Shown here piece after piece: positions 1-7,663 of a DNA stretch of 64,000 nt. This stretch comes from Holophagaceae bacterium (GTDB taxonomy: Bacteria; Acidobacteriota; Holophagae; Holophagales; Holophagaceae). The DNA lies in the NCBI GenBank assembly GCA_023257195.1, contig JALRCU010000003.1:62001-126000 (forward strand). The letters run 5' to 3'. A program made the translations under genes and the position numbers. The notes beneath the pieces are model-generated. The model did not search any database. It was not told the origin of the DNA and saw only the letters and a program-made list of their open reading frames with translations. How positions within the stretch are numbered: the first letter of the stretch is position 1; each line of letters starts with the position of its first letter.

Positions 1-595
1 TGACGATAACCCCAACTTACTTCGGGCTCTCACGCGCCTTCTCTGCGCTCATCAAGATTGCGTTTTACATAGGTCAACAGAGGACGCTGACGTTCGTCAA
101 AATCTCAATGGTTTTAACATTCAAGGAGTTCTACTGGATCATGATCTAGCTAAAGGCCAGAGCCCCATTATTCTTCGAACCCTCAGAGAGGATTTCCCTT
201 CGATGGTATCAAACACGTGGTTGATGCACGGCGCACTCGAAATACCTCAATGGACTCCCAATGATTTTGTGGGGGTCGCCGGCACCCTAGTGAAACCCCA
301 GGGGCTCAATCAATTGATTCCCTGGTTGGATCAACTCCGCCAATCTTATCCCCCACCCCTCTCGAGCGAAACTCTGAAAACCCTTTTAAGGTCTGTGCCG
401 GCGGAACCTGAGGAGCCAAGCCTGTCACCAGGGAAACCCGCCACGCCTTTTCAAGAGTTAGAGTGGGCCCTCAAGGATCGAGGGGCTTGGAATGTTGAAA
501 TCGCCACGCTCCTTGAAGCCCTAGAGGAGAGACTAAGCACCCATGAGGCCCAGATTATTTTGGATAGATTTAAGTTTAAAAGACCTAATGTCTAG
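1..595 (+). CDS. CheY-like receiver-domain protein, 5' end outside window
   Basis: The reading frame is already open at the window edge (first full codon at base 2), so the start lies upstream. The translated part begins with an acidic pair (DDNPN) and continues to a likely phosphoacceptor Asp in the strand VLLDHDL and a conserved Lys in LVKP. Together these match a response-regulator receiver fold of about 120 residues. About 75 further residues follow: a Pro/Glu/Ser-rich linker (around PAEPEEPSLSPG) and a short helical tail. No DNA-binding domain is visible, so it is probably a stand-alone or single-domain signalling protein. Its stop codon sits inside the first operator half-site of the next gene. 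The receiver assignment rests on motif positions only; the missing N-terminus could carry another domain. Confidence 0.65.
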   Translation, partial: DDNPNLLRALTRLLCAHQDCVLHRSTEDADVRQNLNGFNIQGVLLDHDLAKGQSPIILRTLREDFPSMVSNTWLMHGALEIPQWTPNDFVGVAGTLVKPQGLNQLIPWLDQLRQSYPPPLSSETLKTLLRSVPAEPEEPSLSPGKPATPFQELEWALKDRGAWNVEIATLLEALEERLSTHEAQIILDRFKFKRPNV

Positions 596-644
596 ATATT
601 AAAATAGACATTACAATTTATGTCTAGTTATATAATTAGACATT
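587..644 (+). promoter_or_regulatory. Operator array and -10 element of the MerR/B12 regulator gene
   Basis: Four copies of one 6-bp half-site alternate in orientation with exact 16-bp spacing: TGTCTA at 589-594, TAGACA at 605-610, TGTCTA at 621-626 and TAGACA at 637-642. They form two inverted repeats of identical geometry (589-610 and 621-642), each with a 10-bp A/T-rich spacer. A perfect TATAAT (631-636) lies inside the second repeat. The last half-site abuts the Shine-Dalgarno AGGAG (645-649) of the gene starting at 655. Binding here would occlude the promoter, which suggests autorepression by the MerR/B12 regulator. No good -35 is seen at the normal distance. Confidence 0.75.
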
Positions 645-654
645 AGGAGAATCT

Positions 655-1512
655 ATGAATACTAGTCTACTTAGTATTGGAGATATTTGTACTGAGACCG
701 GCCTGTCCTCTGATGTGGTCCGAGTATGGGAGCGCCGCTATGGATTTCCAATGCCGGTTCGCTTGCCTTCCGGTCACCGCCGCTACCGGGCGGAAGATCT
801 CAATCGTCTCCGTCTTATTGCTGAAGCGGTCGCTTCCGGCCATCGACCTTCGATGGCGGTTCGTTCGAGTACAGATCAACTTGAGGCGATGGTTTTAAAG
901 AACGCCACTGCGGCCCCGAATCCTATACTCGATGAGTTGATGATCGCTACGCAAAATTCAAATTCAGAAAAGATCAAAAATCTTTTAGCCGAAGCGTTAT
1001 TCCAACAAGGCCTCCGAGATTTTGTCATTCATACGATTGCTCCCCTGCTTGAGCGCGTGGGCGTGGCTTGGGCAGAAGGTCGACTCGATATTCATCATGA
1101 AAAACTACTTACAGAAGTACTCGAAGATCTTCTTCGTAAACTCCGTAACGAATTGGATCAACAAGCCAAGGGTCCTCGGGAAGTGGTCTTGATGACGACT
1201 TTGCCTGGAGAGCGACATCGATTGGGTTTGCTGATGGCTGCACTAATCTATACCTACAAGGGCTACAAAACCGAAGTACTCGGCATGGATGTTCCTGTGG
1301 CCAACATCGCCAAATCAGCTCGGCAAGTGGGGGCCCACAAGGTTGCGGTCAGCTTGTCTATTCTCACTGCAGGCGAAAGTGTCCGCCGTCTCCTAAAAGA
1401 TCTGCAAGAACGCTTGCCCCAAGGTTGCGGTTTAGTTATCGGAGGCCAGGGGGCCTCAAGGACTCGCAAAGTTCAAGGGGTCGAGCGCATGACTCGACTA
1501 GAAGATATTTAA
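655..1512 (+). CDS. MerR-family regulator with B12-binding domain (CarH/LitR-like)
   Basis: This 285-residue protein has a MerR winged-helix domain (about residues 5-70; motif VWERRYGFP at 24-32 and the SGHRRY wing at 39-44). It is followed by a B12-binding helical bundle (about 90-165) and a Rossmann-like B12-binding domain (about 175-285). The GERHRLG motif at 185-191 carries the His (H188) expected as lower axial ligand. The upper-face signature of photosensory CarH proteins, W-x9-E-H, is present only as W139-x9-E149 followed by Lys150. Known relatives bind adenosylcobalamin and act as light-dependent repressors; whether this one senses light, B12 or neither cannot be read from sequence. 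AGGAG lies 5 bases before the ATG. The paired repeats at its own promoter suggest autoregulation. The next gene is 288 bp downstream. Confidence 0.85.
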   Translation: MNTSLLSIGDICTETGLSSDVVRVWERRYGFPMPVRLPSGHRRYRAEDLNRLRLIAEAVASGHRPSMAVRSSTDQLEAMVLKNATAAPNPILDELMIATQNSNSEKIKNLLAEALFQQGLRDFVIHTIAPLLERVGVAWAEGRLDIHHEKLLTEVLEDLLRKLRNELDQQAKGPREVVLMTTLPGERHRLGLLMAALIYTYKGYKTEVLGMDVPVANIAKSARQVGAHKVAVSLSILTAGESVRRLLKDLQERLPQGCGLVIGGQGASRTRKVQGVERMTRLEDI

Positions 1513-1569
1513 ATTATTGATAAATCTAGGCTTAGCTTTCTTTTCATTCCTTCCCCTTTAACATTCAAT

Positions 1570-1593
1570 GTATAAATATTGAAATATTTATAC
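1570..1593. repeat. 24-bp near-perfect palindrome in intergenic region
   Basis: Perfect 11-bp arms (1570-1580 and 1583-1593) are separated by two bases. The sequence is wholly A/T apart from the terminal G/C pair and the G of the spacer. It lies in the 288-bp gap between the MerR/B12 gene and the outer-membrane cluster. Its half-site differs from the TGTCTA array upstream. A protein-binding site controlling the outer-membrane genes is the simplest reading; chance symmetry of A/T-rich DNA is the alternative. Confidence 0.45.
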
Positions 1594-1743
1594 TTAATAA
1601 TTATTTATGTTGGTCTAGGAACTTTTTTGTGAAATTAAGCAAGACTTTATGCCTTTGTTGCTCTATTGTTCTTTTAATAGCCTTTGATTCCATATCAGGC
1701 TAGGTCTAGGCCTAGTTCTATTTATTTTCATTTACAAACCAAC

Positions 1744-1785
1744 ACGAGAAAAAGATTTCTCGTACATTTGCGACAGTTATGTCGC
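1744..1785 (+). other. Twin hairpins in the mRNA leader before the Shine-Dalgarno
   Basis: Two consecutive perfect stem-loops would form in the transcript. The first has 8-bp arms at 1744-1751 and 1756-1763 with a 4-nt loop. The second has 6-bp arms at 1770-1775 and 1780-1785 with a 4-nt loop. The second ends exactly one base before GGAGG (1786-1790), the ribosome site of the barrel gene starting at 1801. Such leaders can stabilise abundant outer-membrane-protein mRNAs; that role is inferred. Confidence 0.5.
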
Positions 1786-1800
1786 GGAGGACTACACGTG

Positions 1801-2493
1801 ATGCGTTTCACAAAGTTCGTTAAAGCTACCACCTTGGCCATCATGGCCACTGGCGCACTCTCAGCTCAAATGTTTTCGGGTTGGGACGGTGCGGTTAAAT
1901 TCACCACCGGTAATGCCTCCGGATCCATCGCTAACAAAACAGGTTTCAACGATGGTGAAACTTTAAACACCTTTGCATCCGGTTTTGAATTCACAAAAAA
2001 TAATTGGGTTGTCGGCATCAACTACCGAATCAATCCAGGCCGTTTTAATTTGGTCAGTTCCATTCCTCACAGCTCACAAGCTGGAACTGCTTTGGTGTCG
2101 GGTACACCCGCAGGAACTTACGCAAGTATCGTACGTAAACCTGAGTCTTTTGGTTATGACTTTAACGTTTTGTATCGCGACAATTTCTATCGTGAAGGCA
2201 TGTATTATCAGGTTGGAGTCCGCGCACAACGGTGGACCGTGAAAGAAACTGATACGGGTTCTCGTGAAACATGGTCACTAGCGGGAACAACTTATACGTT
2301 GGTTTCCTCGTCTGCGGTTGCTGAAATCAAGACCACTAGTTCAATGACTTTGAATCCTACCTTTGGTATCGGTCAGCGCTTCACGGATCGTTACAGCGGT
2401 GAGCTCAACATCACTCAATCCAATGTGAAATTCCCCAACGCCGGTAGCAAAACCGGATTTATCACTGAACTCAGTTTTGGTATCAAGTTTTAA
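1801..2493 (+). CDS. Outer-membrane beta-barrel protein
   Basis: The start was set at the ATG at 1801 because a strong GGAGG lies at 1786-1790 and the product then begins with a clean signal peptide (MRFTKFVKATTLAIMATGALSA). Earlier in-frame starts would add an unlikely leader. The 230-residue product has alternating hydrophobic/polar strands rich in Tyr, Gly, Thr and Asn and ends in a terminal aromatic strand (LSFGIKF), typical of small outer-membrane barrels. No specific family or ligand was recognised. It is followed after 29 bp by a TonB-dependent receptor and then by another small barrel, so it probably belongs to one outer-membrane operon. Confidence 0.7.
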   Translation: MRFTKFVKATTLAIMATGALSAQMFSGWDGAVKFTTGNASGSIANKTGFNDGETLNTFASGFEFTKNNWVVGINYRINPGRFNLVSSIPHSSQAGTALVSGTPAGTYASIVRKPESFGYDFNVLYRDNFYREGMYYQVGVRAQRWTVKETDTGSRETWSLAGTTYTLVSSSAVAEIKTTSSMTLNPTFGIGQRFTDRYSGELNITQSNVKFPNAGSKTGFITELSFGIKF

Positions 2494-2522
2494 TCGCCTC
2501 TCGCGACTATTTGGAGTAAACA

Positions 2523-5500
2523 ATGAACCGATTTAAATCATCTCTCACCATGCTCTCCCTTGCATTGGTTGCCGGTCCTGTTCTGATGGCTCAAGAAGCC
2601 ACTGGAGCCCTCACTGGAACCGTGCGAGACCGCAAAGGTAACCCCGTCCCAGGTGTTGAGGTTCGTATCTCAGCTCCAACTTTGCAAGGAGTTCGCACGA
2701 TCTTCACCGATGCTAATGGTAGTTATCGCGCTCCGCTCCTGCCTCCCGGCAGTGCCTACAGCATCAGCCTCCGCAAGGAGGGCTTTGTTGGTGCATCCGC
2801 GACCGGCGTGAGTGTCAATGTTTCCCAAACGTCTCGTCAAGATCTATTGATGGAGGCTACAAGCGCTTCAGCTACGGTTGAAGTGTCGGACAACAAAGCC
2901 AGCGTGGATAAGACCAATACCTCATCACAAACGACCATCACCGCTGAAACCTTTGATGTGCTTCCTGGAACCACACGCGGTATCGCAGATGCTGCCTTGA
3001 GAGCTCCCGGTGTCACCCCCGGTGGTTTCACCGACGGTGGTCGCTTATCCATTCGTGGACAACAAGGGTTTGGAACTCGATTCCTCCTTAACGGCGTGGA
3101 TATTGCTGACAACGTATTCGGCGGTACCAACGGTCGAAATTCATATTACGTTGATGATTCAATCGCTGAAATTCAAGTCATTCAGTCACCCATCAATGCC
3201 AAGTATGGCGGATTCTCCGGCGGTGTCATTCAGGCTGTTTCCAAATCCGGAAGTAATAGTTTCTCTGGAACCATGCGAGCCAATATTAGCCGTACCGCTT
3301 GGTCAGCGATTTCTCCTATGGGTATGCGATTTGATCGCAGCACAGGTCGACCTGCTCCCGGCACGGATCTACAGTCTGCTGAATACACCGTTTTCATTGG
3401 TGGACCGATTATTCAAGATAAATTGTGGTTCACTGCTTCAACTATTCTGTCGCCCGCGGCCTATGGATCTGGTACTTTCTCCAATCCTACGGGTACCTTA
3501 TTGCAAACTTCTGCGATGGCAGTCTATGGTTGGAACGGCGGCCTAACCGGCGCGTCCTTTATTTTTCCGACCGCGGGTCAACAGTTCAATACAGTTTCAG
3601 CTAATCAATTCTATGACTTGAAACTGACCTATGCGATTAATCAGGATCATAGCCTTGAGTTACAGAGTAATCGTGCCGTGACCCAACAACAAAACCGTAA
3701 CTACACGGCCACCATGGATCCTCGCAATTTGGTTCCTCAGACAAATTTGAATGAATATCAAACGATTGCCTATCGTGGAGTCCTTAGTTCCAATACCACG
3801 ATGGAAGCTCGTTACGGATTTAAGAACCAAAACTTGTCTGCAGGTGGTGATCCCGCCCTCGGTGATGTCATCGGCAGTTACTATGGTGCTGGTTTCAGCA
3901 CTCTGTTCTCCCACAATGGGATCTTTAACAAATCGGACGGGGGAGATGCCCGTAAAATTCAAACCTACTCCGTTAACTTGAATCATTTCCTCAATGACGG
4001 TCCTCTGGGTAGCCACAACTTTGATGTTGGGTTCGAGTTGCTCCGTCAATCTCGCGCCGCTGCGAATGATCAATCGCCTACGGGATCCATCATCTACAAT
4101 GCTGGATATAATTCCAACGGTACGTTCGTCGTTGACGCAGCCTCATGGGATAACGATGCAGCCTTGTATAACTACTCAACCGATCGCGGTGCTGCTAAGA
4201 ACAAATTTGACTCTTACTACTTCAATGACTTGCTAACCATCAATAAAAACCACCAACTGATGCTAGGCGTCCGCTATGACAAGTCCACGGCTTCTGATAC
4301 CCTCGGATCTCCTGTAACGTCTCAGAGTGCGACTAGCCCTCGAATGCAATATCGCTATGATCTGAACGGAGACCAAAAATATCTCTTCACGGTCAGTCGA
4401 GCTCGCTTCGTAGAAAAGTTAGGCGATGGTTTTACCAACCGCTTTACTCGTGCCGGTAGCCCCATCACGACTGCATGGAGATTCAAAGGCATCACTCAAA
4501 CCACGGGTATTACTTGGGTGAATACAGTCTACGGCTCCCCTTATGCTTTCGCCAACATCTCCTATGCACAATTGGTAGATCGTGGAAACTGGCAGATTAA
4601 CTCTAATGCAGGACTCCTTTTTTACTCCTCGCCTCTCAATCGCGGAACATCGCCTAACACAGCCGCTCCTTACAGCGATGAAACCTCTCTCGCTTTCCGT
4701 CACAATTGGGATGATGGTTCTTTCTTAAATATTTCCTACAATATGCGAAAAGGTGGCGATTTCTTCTCTCGAAGTCAAGCCATTGGCCCCAACAATGAAA
4801 TCAGTCTTGCTATTGCAGGTACCACTTTAACTTCTCAAGTTCTCTTTGAACGATGGGCGACCAACAACAACATCGTCCGCGATTACAAGAGTGTTGAAAT
4901 GGAATTCAATGCTCGCTTAGATCGTAATTGGAACCTAGGGGGCAATTGGACCATGTCGAAACTACAAGGTAATTCGACTGGTGCTGAAGGTGGCAATCCT
5001 CCCGTTCAATCTGAACCCATTGGATTCTACGAAGATGTCCACACACTGTATGGTCGTACTTATAACGACTACGCACCTTATGGATATTTGCCTGGTGAAC
5101 AACGTCACCGTGGATTGATCTTCTTGACCTACACCAATCGATCTGCTCAGGGTGCAGCCATGAATGCTGCCTTAACCTTTGAATACTTGGGCGGCGGTGC
5201 TTACAGCCTGACCCGAACTCAGTTCTTCGAAGGCCGTCTCAGAGCTGCCGCAGCGGGTTCAACCATTTCTTCGCTTTATCCCAATACCTACAGTCAATTC
5301 TATGGACCTCGTGGTATCGGTCGCTTTAATGACACGTATAATTTCAACTTCAAATTGGGCTTGGAATACCCAATTGTTGACAAGATCCGATTCTTCACCG
5401 AAGTTAACGTATTTGGATTGTTCAACCACTGGCAGTTAGCCAGTTACTCCACCGCATCCATTGCAGGATCTAACGGTACGACTCCTTTAGCGAGTGCCGT

Positions 5501-5633
5501 GTCGTCCTTCCGCGCTGCAGGTATCACTCCTTCGTTGATTCCTTTGGGAACGCCCCTGGGCTATGGTGTCTACGGTAACGGTAACTTTGCTGGAGGCCGA
5601 AGCGTTCGGTTGTCCACTGGATTCAAGTGGTAA
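2523..5633 (+). CDS. Oar-like TonB-dependent outer-membrane receptor
   Basis: This 1036-residue protein has a signal peptide ending near LMAQ (residue 24). An N-terminal carboxypeptidase-regulatory-like domain follows (about 25-110, beginning GALTGTVRDRKGNPVPGVEV). A plug domain covers about 125-240, with SIRGQQGFGTRFLLNGVDI around 174-192. A long beta-barrel ends in an aromatic strand (STGFKW). This architecture matches the Oar/SusC-like receptors abundant in Acidobacteria, Myxococcota and Bacteroidota. The substrate is unknown: no SusD-like partner, degradative enzyme or TonB gene is adjacent. GGAG lies about 8 bases before the ATG. It sits between two small barrel genes, and the three are probably co-transcribed up to the terminator at 6277. 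Confidence 0.85.
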   Translation: MNRFKSSLTMLSLALVAGPVLMAQEATGALTGTVRDRKGNPVPGVEVRISAPTLQGVRTIFTDANGSYRAPLLPPGSAYSISLRKEGFVGASATGVSVNVSQTSRQDLLMEATSASATVEVSDNKASVDKTNTSSQTTITAETFDVLPGTTRGIADAALRAPGVTPGGFTDGGRLSIRGQQGFGTRFLLNGVDIADNVFGGTNGRNSYYVDDSIAEIQVIQSPINAKYGGFSGGVIQAVSKSGSNSFSGTMRANISRTAWSAISPMGMRFDRSTGRPAPGTDLQSAEYTVFIGGPIIQDKLWFTASTILSPAAYGSGTFSNPTGTLLQTSAMAVYGWNGGLTGASFIFPTAGQQFNTVSANQFYDLKLTYAINQDHSLELQSNRAVTQQQNRNYTATMDPRNLVPQTNLNEYQTIAYRGVLSSNTTMEARYGFKNQNLSAGGDPALGDVIGSYYGAGFSTLFSHNGIFNKSDGGDARKIQTYSVNLNHFLNDGPLGSHNFDVGFELLRQSRAAANDQSPTGSIIYNAGYNSNGTFVVDAASWDNDAALYNYSTDRGAAKNKFDSYYFNDLLTINKNHQLMLGVRYDKSTASDTLGSPVTSQSATSPRMQYRYDLNGDQKYLFTVSRARFVEKLGDGFTNRFTRAGSPITTAWRFKGITQTTGITWVNTVYGSPYAFANISYAQLVDRGNWQINSNAGLLFYSSPLNRGTSPNTAAPYSDETSLAFRHNWDDGSFLNISYNMRKGGDFFSRSQAIGPNNEISLAIAGTTLTSQVLFERWATNNNIVRDYKSVEMEFNARLDRNWNLGGNWTMSKLQGNSTGAEGGNPPVQSEPIGFYEDVHTLYGRTYNDYAPYGYLPGEQRHRGLIFLTYTNRSAQGAAMNAALTFEYLGGGAYSLTRTQFFEGRLRAAAAGSTISSLYPNTYSQFYGPRGIGRFNDTYNFNFKLGLEYPIVDKIRFFTEVNVFGLFNHWQLASYSTASIAGSNGTTPLASAVSSFRAAGITPSLIPLGTPLGYGVYGNGNFAGGRSVRLSTGFKW

Positions 5634-5668
5634 TTTGGTTAACTTAAAACTTATTTGGAGTTAAAAAA

Positions 5669-6259
5669 ATGAATCTCAAACGATATGCCTCACTGGTTTT
5701 GTTAACCATCCCCTTGATGGCCCAAACCCCCTCTCCCTTCGCCATTTCATTTAATGGCATGATTGCCAATGCAGACCTCAATAAGGTTGTCTCTAGTAAC
5801 AACCTGGCTGGGTATGGTCTGGGTCTCAACGTTCATAGAACGGTGACTCCCGGCCTGGATCTTCGTTTTCATGGAACCTTATTTGGTATTAAGGGTAAAG
5901 TGGGTACCGGTTTTGATAACGTGGTACGACCTAGTTTTTCAGCTGGATTTGACCTTTATCAAGAGTGGAACGGCAACTATGTCTATGCGGGTATTCTTGG
6001 AACCGCTTGGAAACAAAATGCCCTCACGGCTACCAATTACCTTTTCAATAACACAACGGCCGTAAGTACAACGGCAGTTAACCCTGATGGCGGAAATAAT
6101 CTCGTCGGCAACGATATCAAATGGGGATTTCGTGTTGGTATCGAACGACCTATCACGTCTCAGTGGTCTGTGAATTTTAACTTTACGCAGTCAGAAATGA
6201 ATAAGGTCTTCAATCCTTCCTGGTTTACGGTTGGTGTTGTTTATCGCTTCAATCAATAA
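5669..6259 (+). CDS. Small outer-membrane beta-barrel protein
   Basis: This 196-residue product has a signal peptide (MNLKRYASLVLLTIPLMAQ) followed by amphipathic strands. Visible features include GLGLNVHRTVTPGLDLRF and the last strand WFTVGVVYRFNQ, as in porin-like or OmpW/OmpA-type barrels. No specific family was recognised. The leader (TTATTTGGAGTTAAAAAA before ATG) resembles that of the preceding receptor gene (ATTTGGAGTAAACA), suggesting similar translation strength. It lies 35 bp after the TonB receptor and directly before a strong terminator, so it is the last gene of the outer-membrane cluster. A supporting role for the receptor is inferred from position only. Confidence 0.65.
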   Translation: MNLKRYASLVLLTIPLMAQTPSPFAISFNGMIANADLNKVVSSNNLAGYGLGLNVHRTVTPGLDLRFHGTLFGIKGKVGTGFDNVVRPSFSAGFDLYQEWNGNYVYAGILGTAWKQNALTATNYLFNNTTAVSTTAVNPDGGNNLVGNDIKWGFRVGIERPITSQWSVNFNFTQSEMNKVFNPSWFTVGVVYRFNQ

Positions 6260-6276
6260 CCTGCCTTCATTTCACT

Positions 6277-6306
6277 AAAAAAGGGCCCCTAAAGGGCCCT
6301 TTTTTT
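6277..6306 (+). terminator. Rho-independent terminator
   Basis: A GC-rich stem (AAGGGCCC at 6281-6288 paired with GGGCCCTT at 6294-6301) has a 5-nt loop and is followed by a run of T (6300-6306). The A-run before it makes it work in both directions. It closes the outer-membrane cluster and separates it from serS. Confidence 0.9.
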
Positions 6307-6385
6307 AATCTTTGTATAAATCCTTATTCAATCTCGCAACTACCGCCAGTCATTCCACTGACTAGGGCTAAAGTAAACTTATCCT

Positions 6386-7663
6386 ATGCTTGATCCTCAA
6401 CTCTTGAGAGCCCACTTGGACACAACGATCCAAAGTCTTAAATATCGTCATTATGATTTCGATCGAACTATGTGGACTGAATTAGAGAGAGCTCGTAAAA
6501 AAGCGATCCAAGACCTCGAAAGCCTCAAAGCTGAACGCAATAAAATGACGGAACTTATTCGAGTCCGTAAGCAGTCTCAGCAAGACGCCACTGACCTTCT
6601 TGAACAGCAAAAAGTATCGTCTCAGGCCCTAGTTGATTGCGAACAAGATATGCGCTCGATAGAGTCGCAATGGCAAAGTTTTTTGGCACAGATACCCAAC
6701 GTATCACATACTTCCGTGCCTGTGGGATTGAACGCCGAAAGTAATCAGGAGATGAAGAGATGGGGAACGCCTCCCGTCATTCATCAACCTCAGGATCACG
6801 TTGATCTTGGAGTTACCTTGGGCATCTTAGATTTAGAACGTGCTTCTAAGATTACAGGAACACGATTTGCTGTTCTCAAAGGAATGGGGGCCAAACTTGA
6901 GCGAGCCTTGGCCTCTTTTATGCTCGATCTTCATTTGAAGCAAGGGTATACGGAAATTCTCCCTCCCTATTTAGTCAATGCACAATCCATGTTTGGGACA
7001 GGGCAGTTACCCAAGTTTGAAAACGATCTCTTCAAGGTTCCCCACGGTGATACGCGCCTATATTTGATCCCGACTGCGGAGGTTCCGGTCACTAATCTCT
7101 ACCGAGATGAAGTACTAAAAGAGACCCAACTTCCTATTCGCCACTGTGCTCTTACCCCCTGCTTTCGAAGTGAAGCGGGAAGTTACGGAAAAGATACCAA
7201 AGGTATTATCCGTCAACATCAATTTCATAAAGTTGAATTAGTTAGTTTCATTCAGGAAGAAGCGGCTCCCAATGAACTCGAACGTTTAACGGCGCATGCC
7301 GAAAGCATTCTTGAAGCCTTGGAATTACCTTATCGACGCATGTTGTTATGTACCGGAGACATGGGCTTTAGTAGTCATAAAACTTATGACCTCGAAGTCT
7401 GGCTTCCTTCCCAGAATGCATATCGTGAAATTAGTAGTTGTTCGTGGTTTGGAAGTTTCCAGGCTCGTCGAGCAGGCTTGAAGTATCGGGCCTCAACCCC
7501 CAAGGGGGAGAATCGCTTTCTTCACACACTCAATGGCTCTGCGTTGGCCATTGGTCGGACATGGGTAGCGATTCTTGAGAATGGCCAACAAGCCGACGGC
7601 AGTATCCTTTTGCCGAAAGCGCTTGTGCCTTATATGGATGGCCTTGAACGAATTACTTCGTGA
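6386..7663 (+). CDS. serS: Seryl-tRNA synthetase
   Basis: This class II aminoacyl-tRNA synthetase charges tRNA-Ser (and tRNA-Sec where present). The 425-residue length is normal for the family. An N-terminal coiled-coil arm (about 30-105) is followed by the catalytic core: the serine-specific TAEVP (230-234), motif 2 CFRSEAGSYGKDTKG (259-273) and motif 3 with NGSALAIGRT ending at 392. All key residues are present. No strong Shine-Dalgarno is seen before the ATG at 6386. The 3' end overlaps the convergent isomerase gene by 11 bp. Confidence 0.97.
   Translation: MLDPQLLRAHLDTTIQSLKYRHYDFDRTMWTELERARKKAIQDLESLKAERNKMTELIRVRKQSQQDATDLLEQQKVSSQALVDCEQDMRSIESQWQSFLAQIPNVSHTSVPVGLNAESNQEMKRWGTPPVIHQPQDHVDLGVTLGILDLERASKITGTRFAVLKGMGAKLERALASFMLDLHLKQGYTEILPPYLVNAQSMFGTGQLPKFENDLFKVPHGDTRLYLIPTAEVPVTNLYRDEVLKETQLPIRHCALTPCFRSEAGSYGKDTKGIIRQHQFHKVELVSFIQEEAAPNELERLTAHAESILEALELPYRRMLLCTGDMGFSSHKTYDLEVWLPSQNAYREISSCSWFGSFQARRAGLKYRASTPKGENRFLHTLNGSALAIGRTWVAILENGQQADGSILLPKALVPYMDGLERITS

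Noticed and set aside
1696-1720. Repeated CTAGG units (ctaggtctaggcctag) before the barrel gene
   Set aside because: Short, few copies and no clear spacing. Not enough to call a repeat or operator.
1684-1800. N-terminal extension of the barrel gene starting at 1684
   Set aside because: It would place a signal peptide internally. The GGAGG and clean leader support the ATG at 1801.
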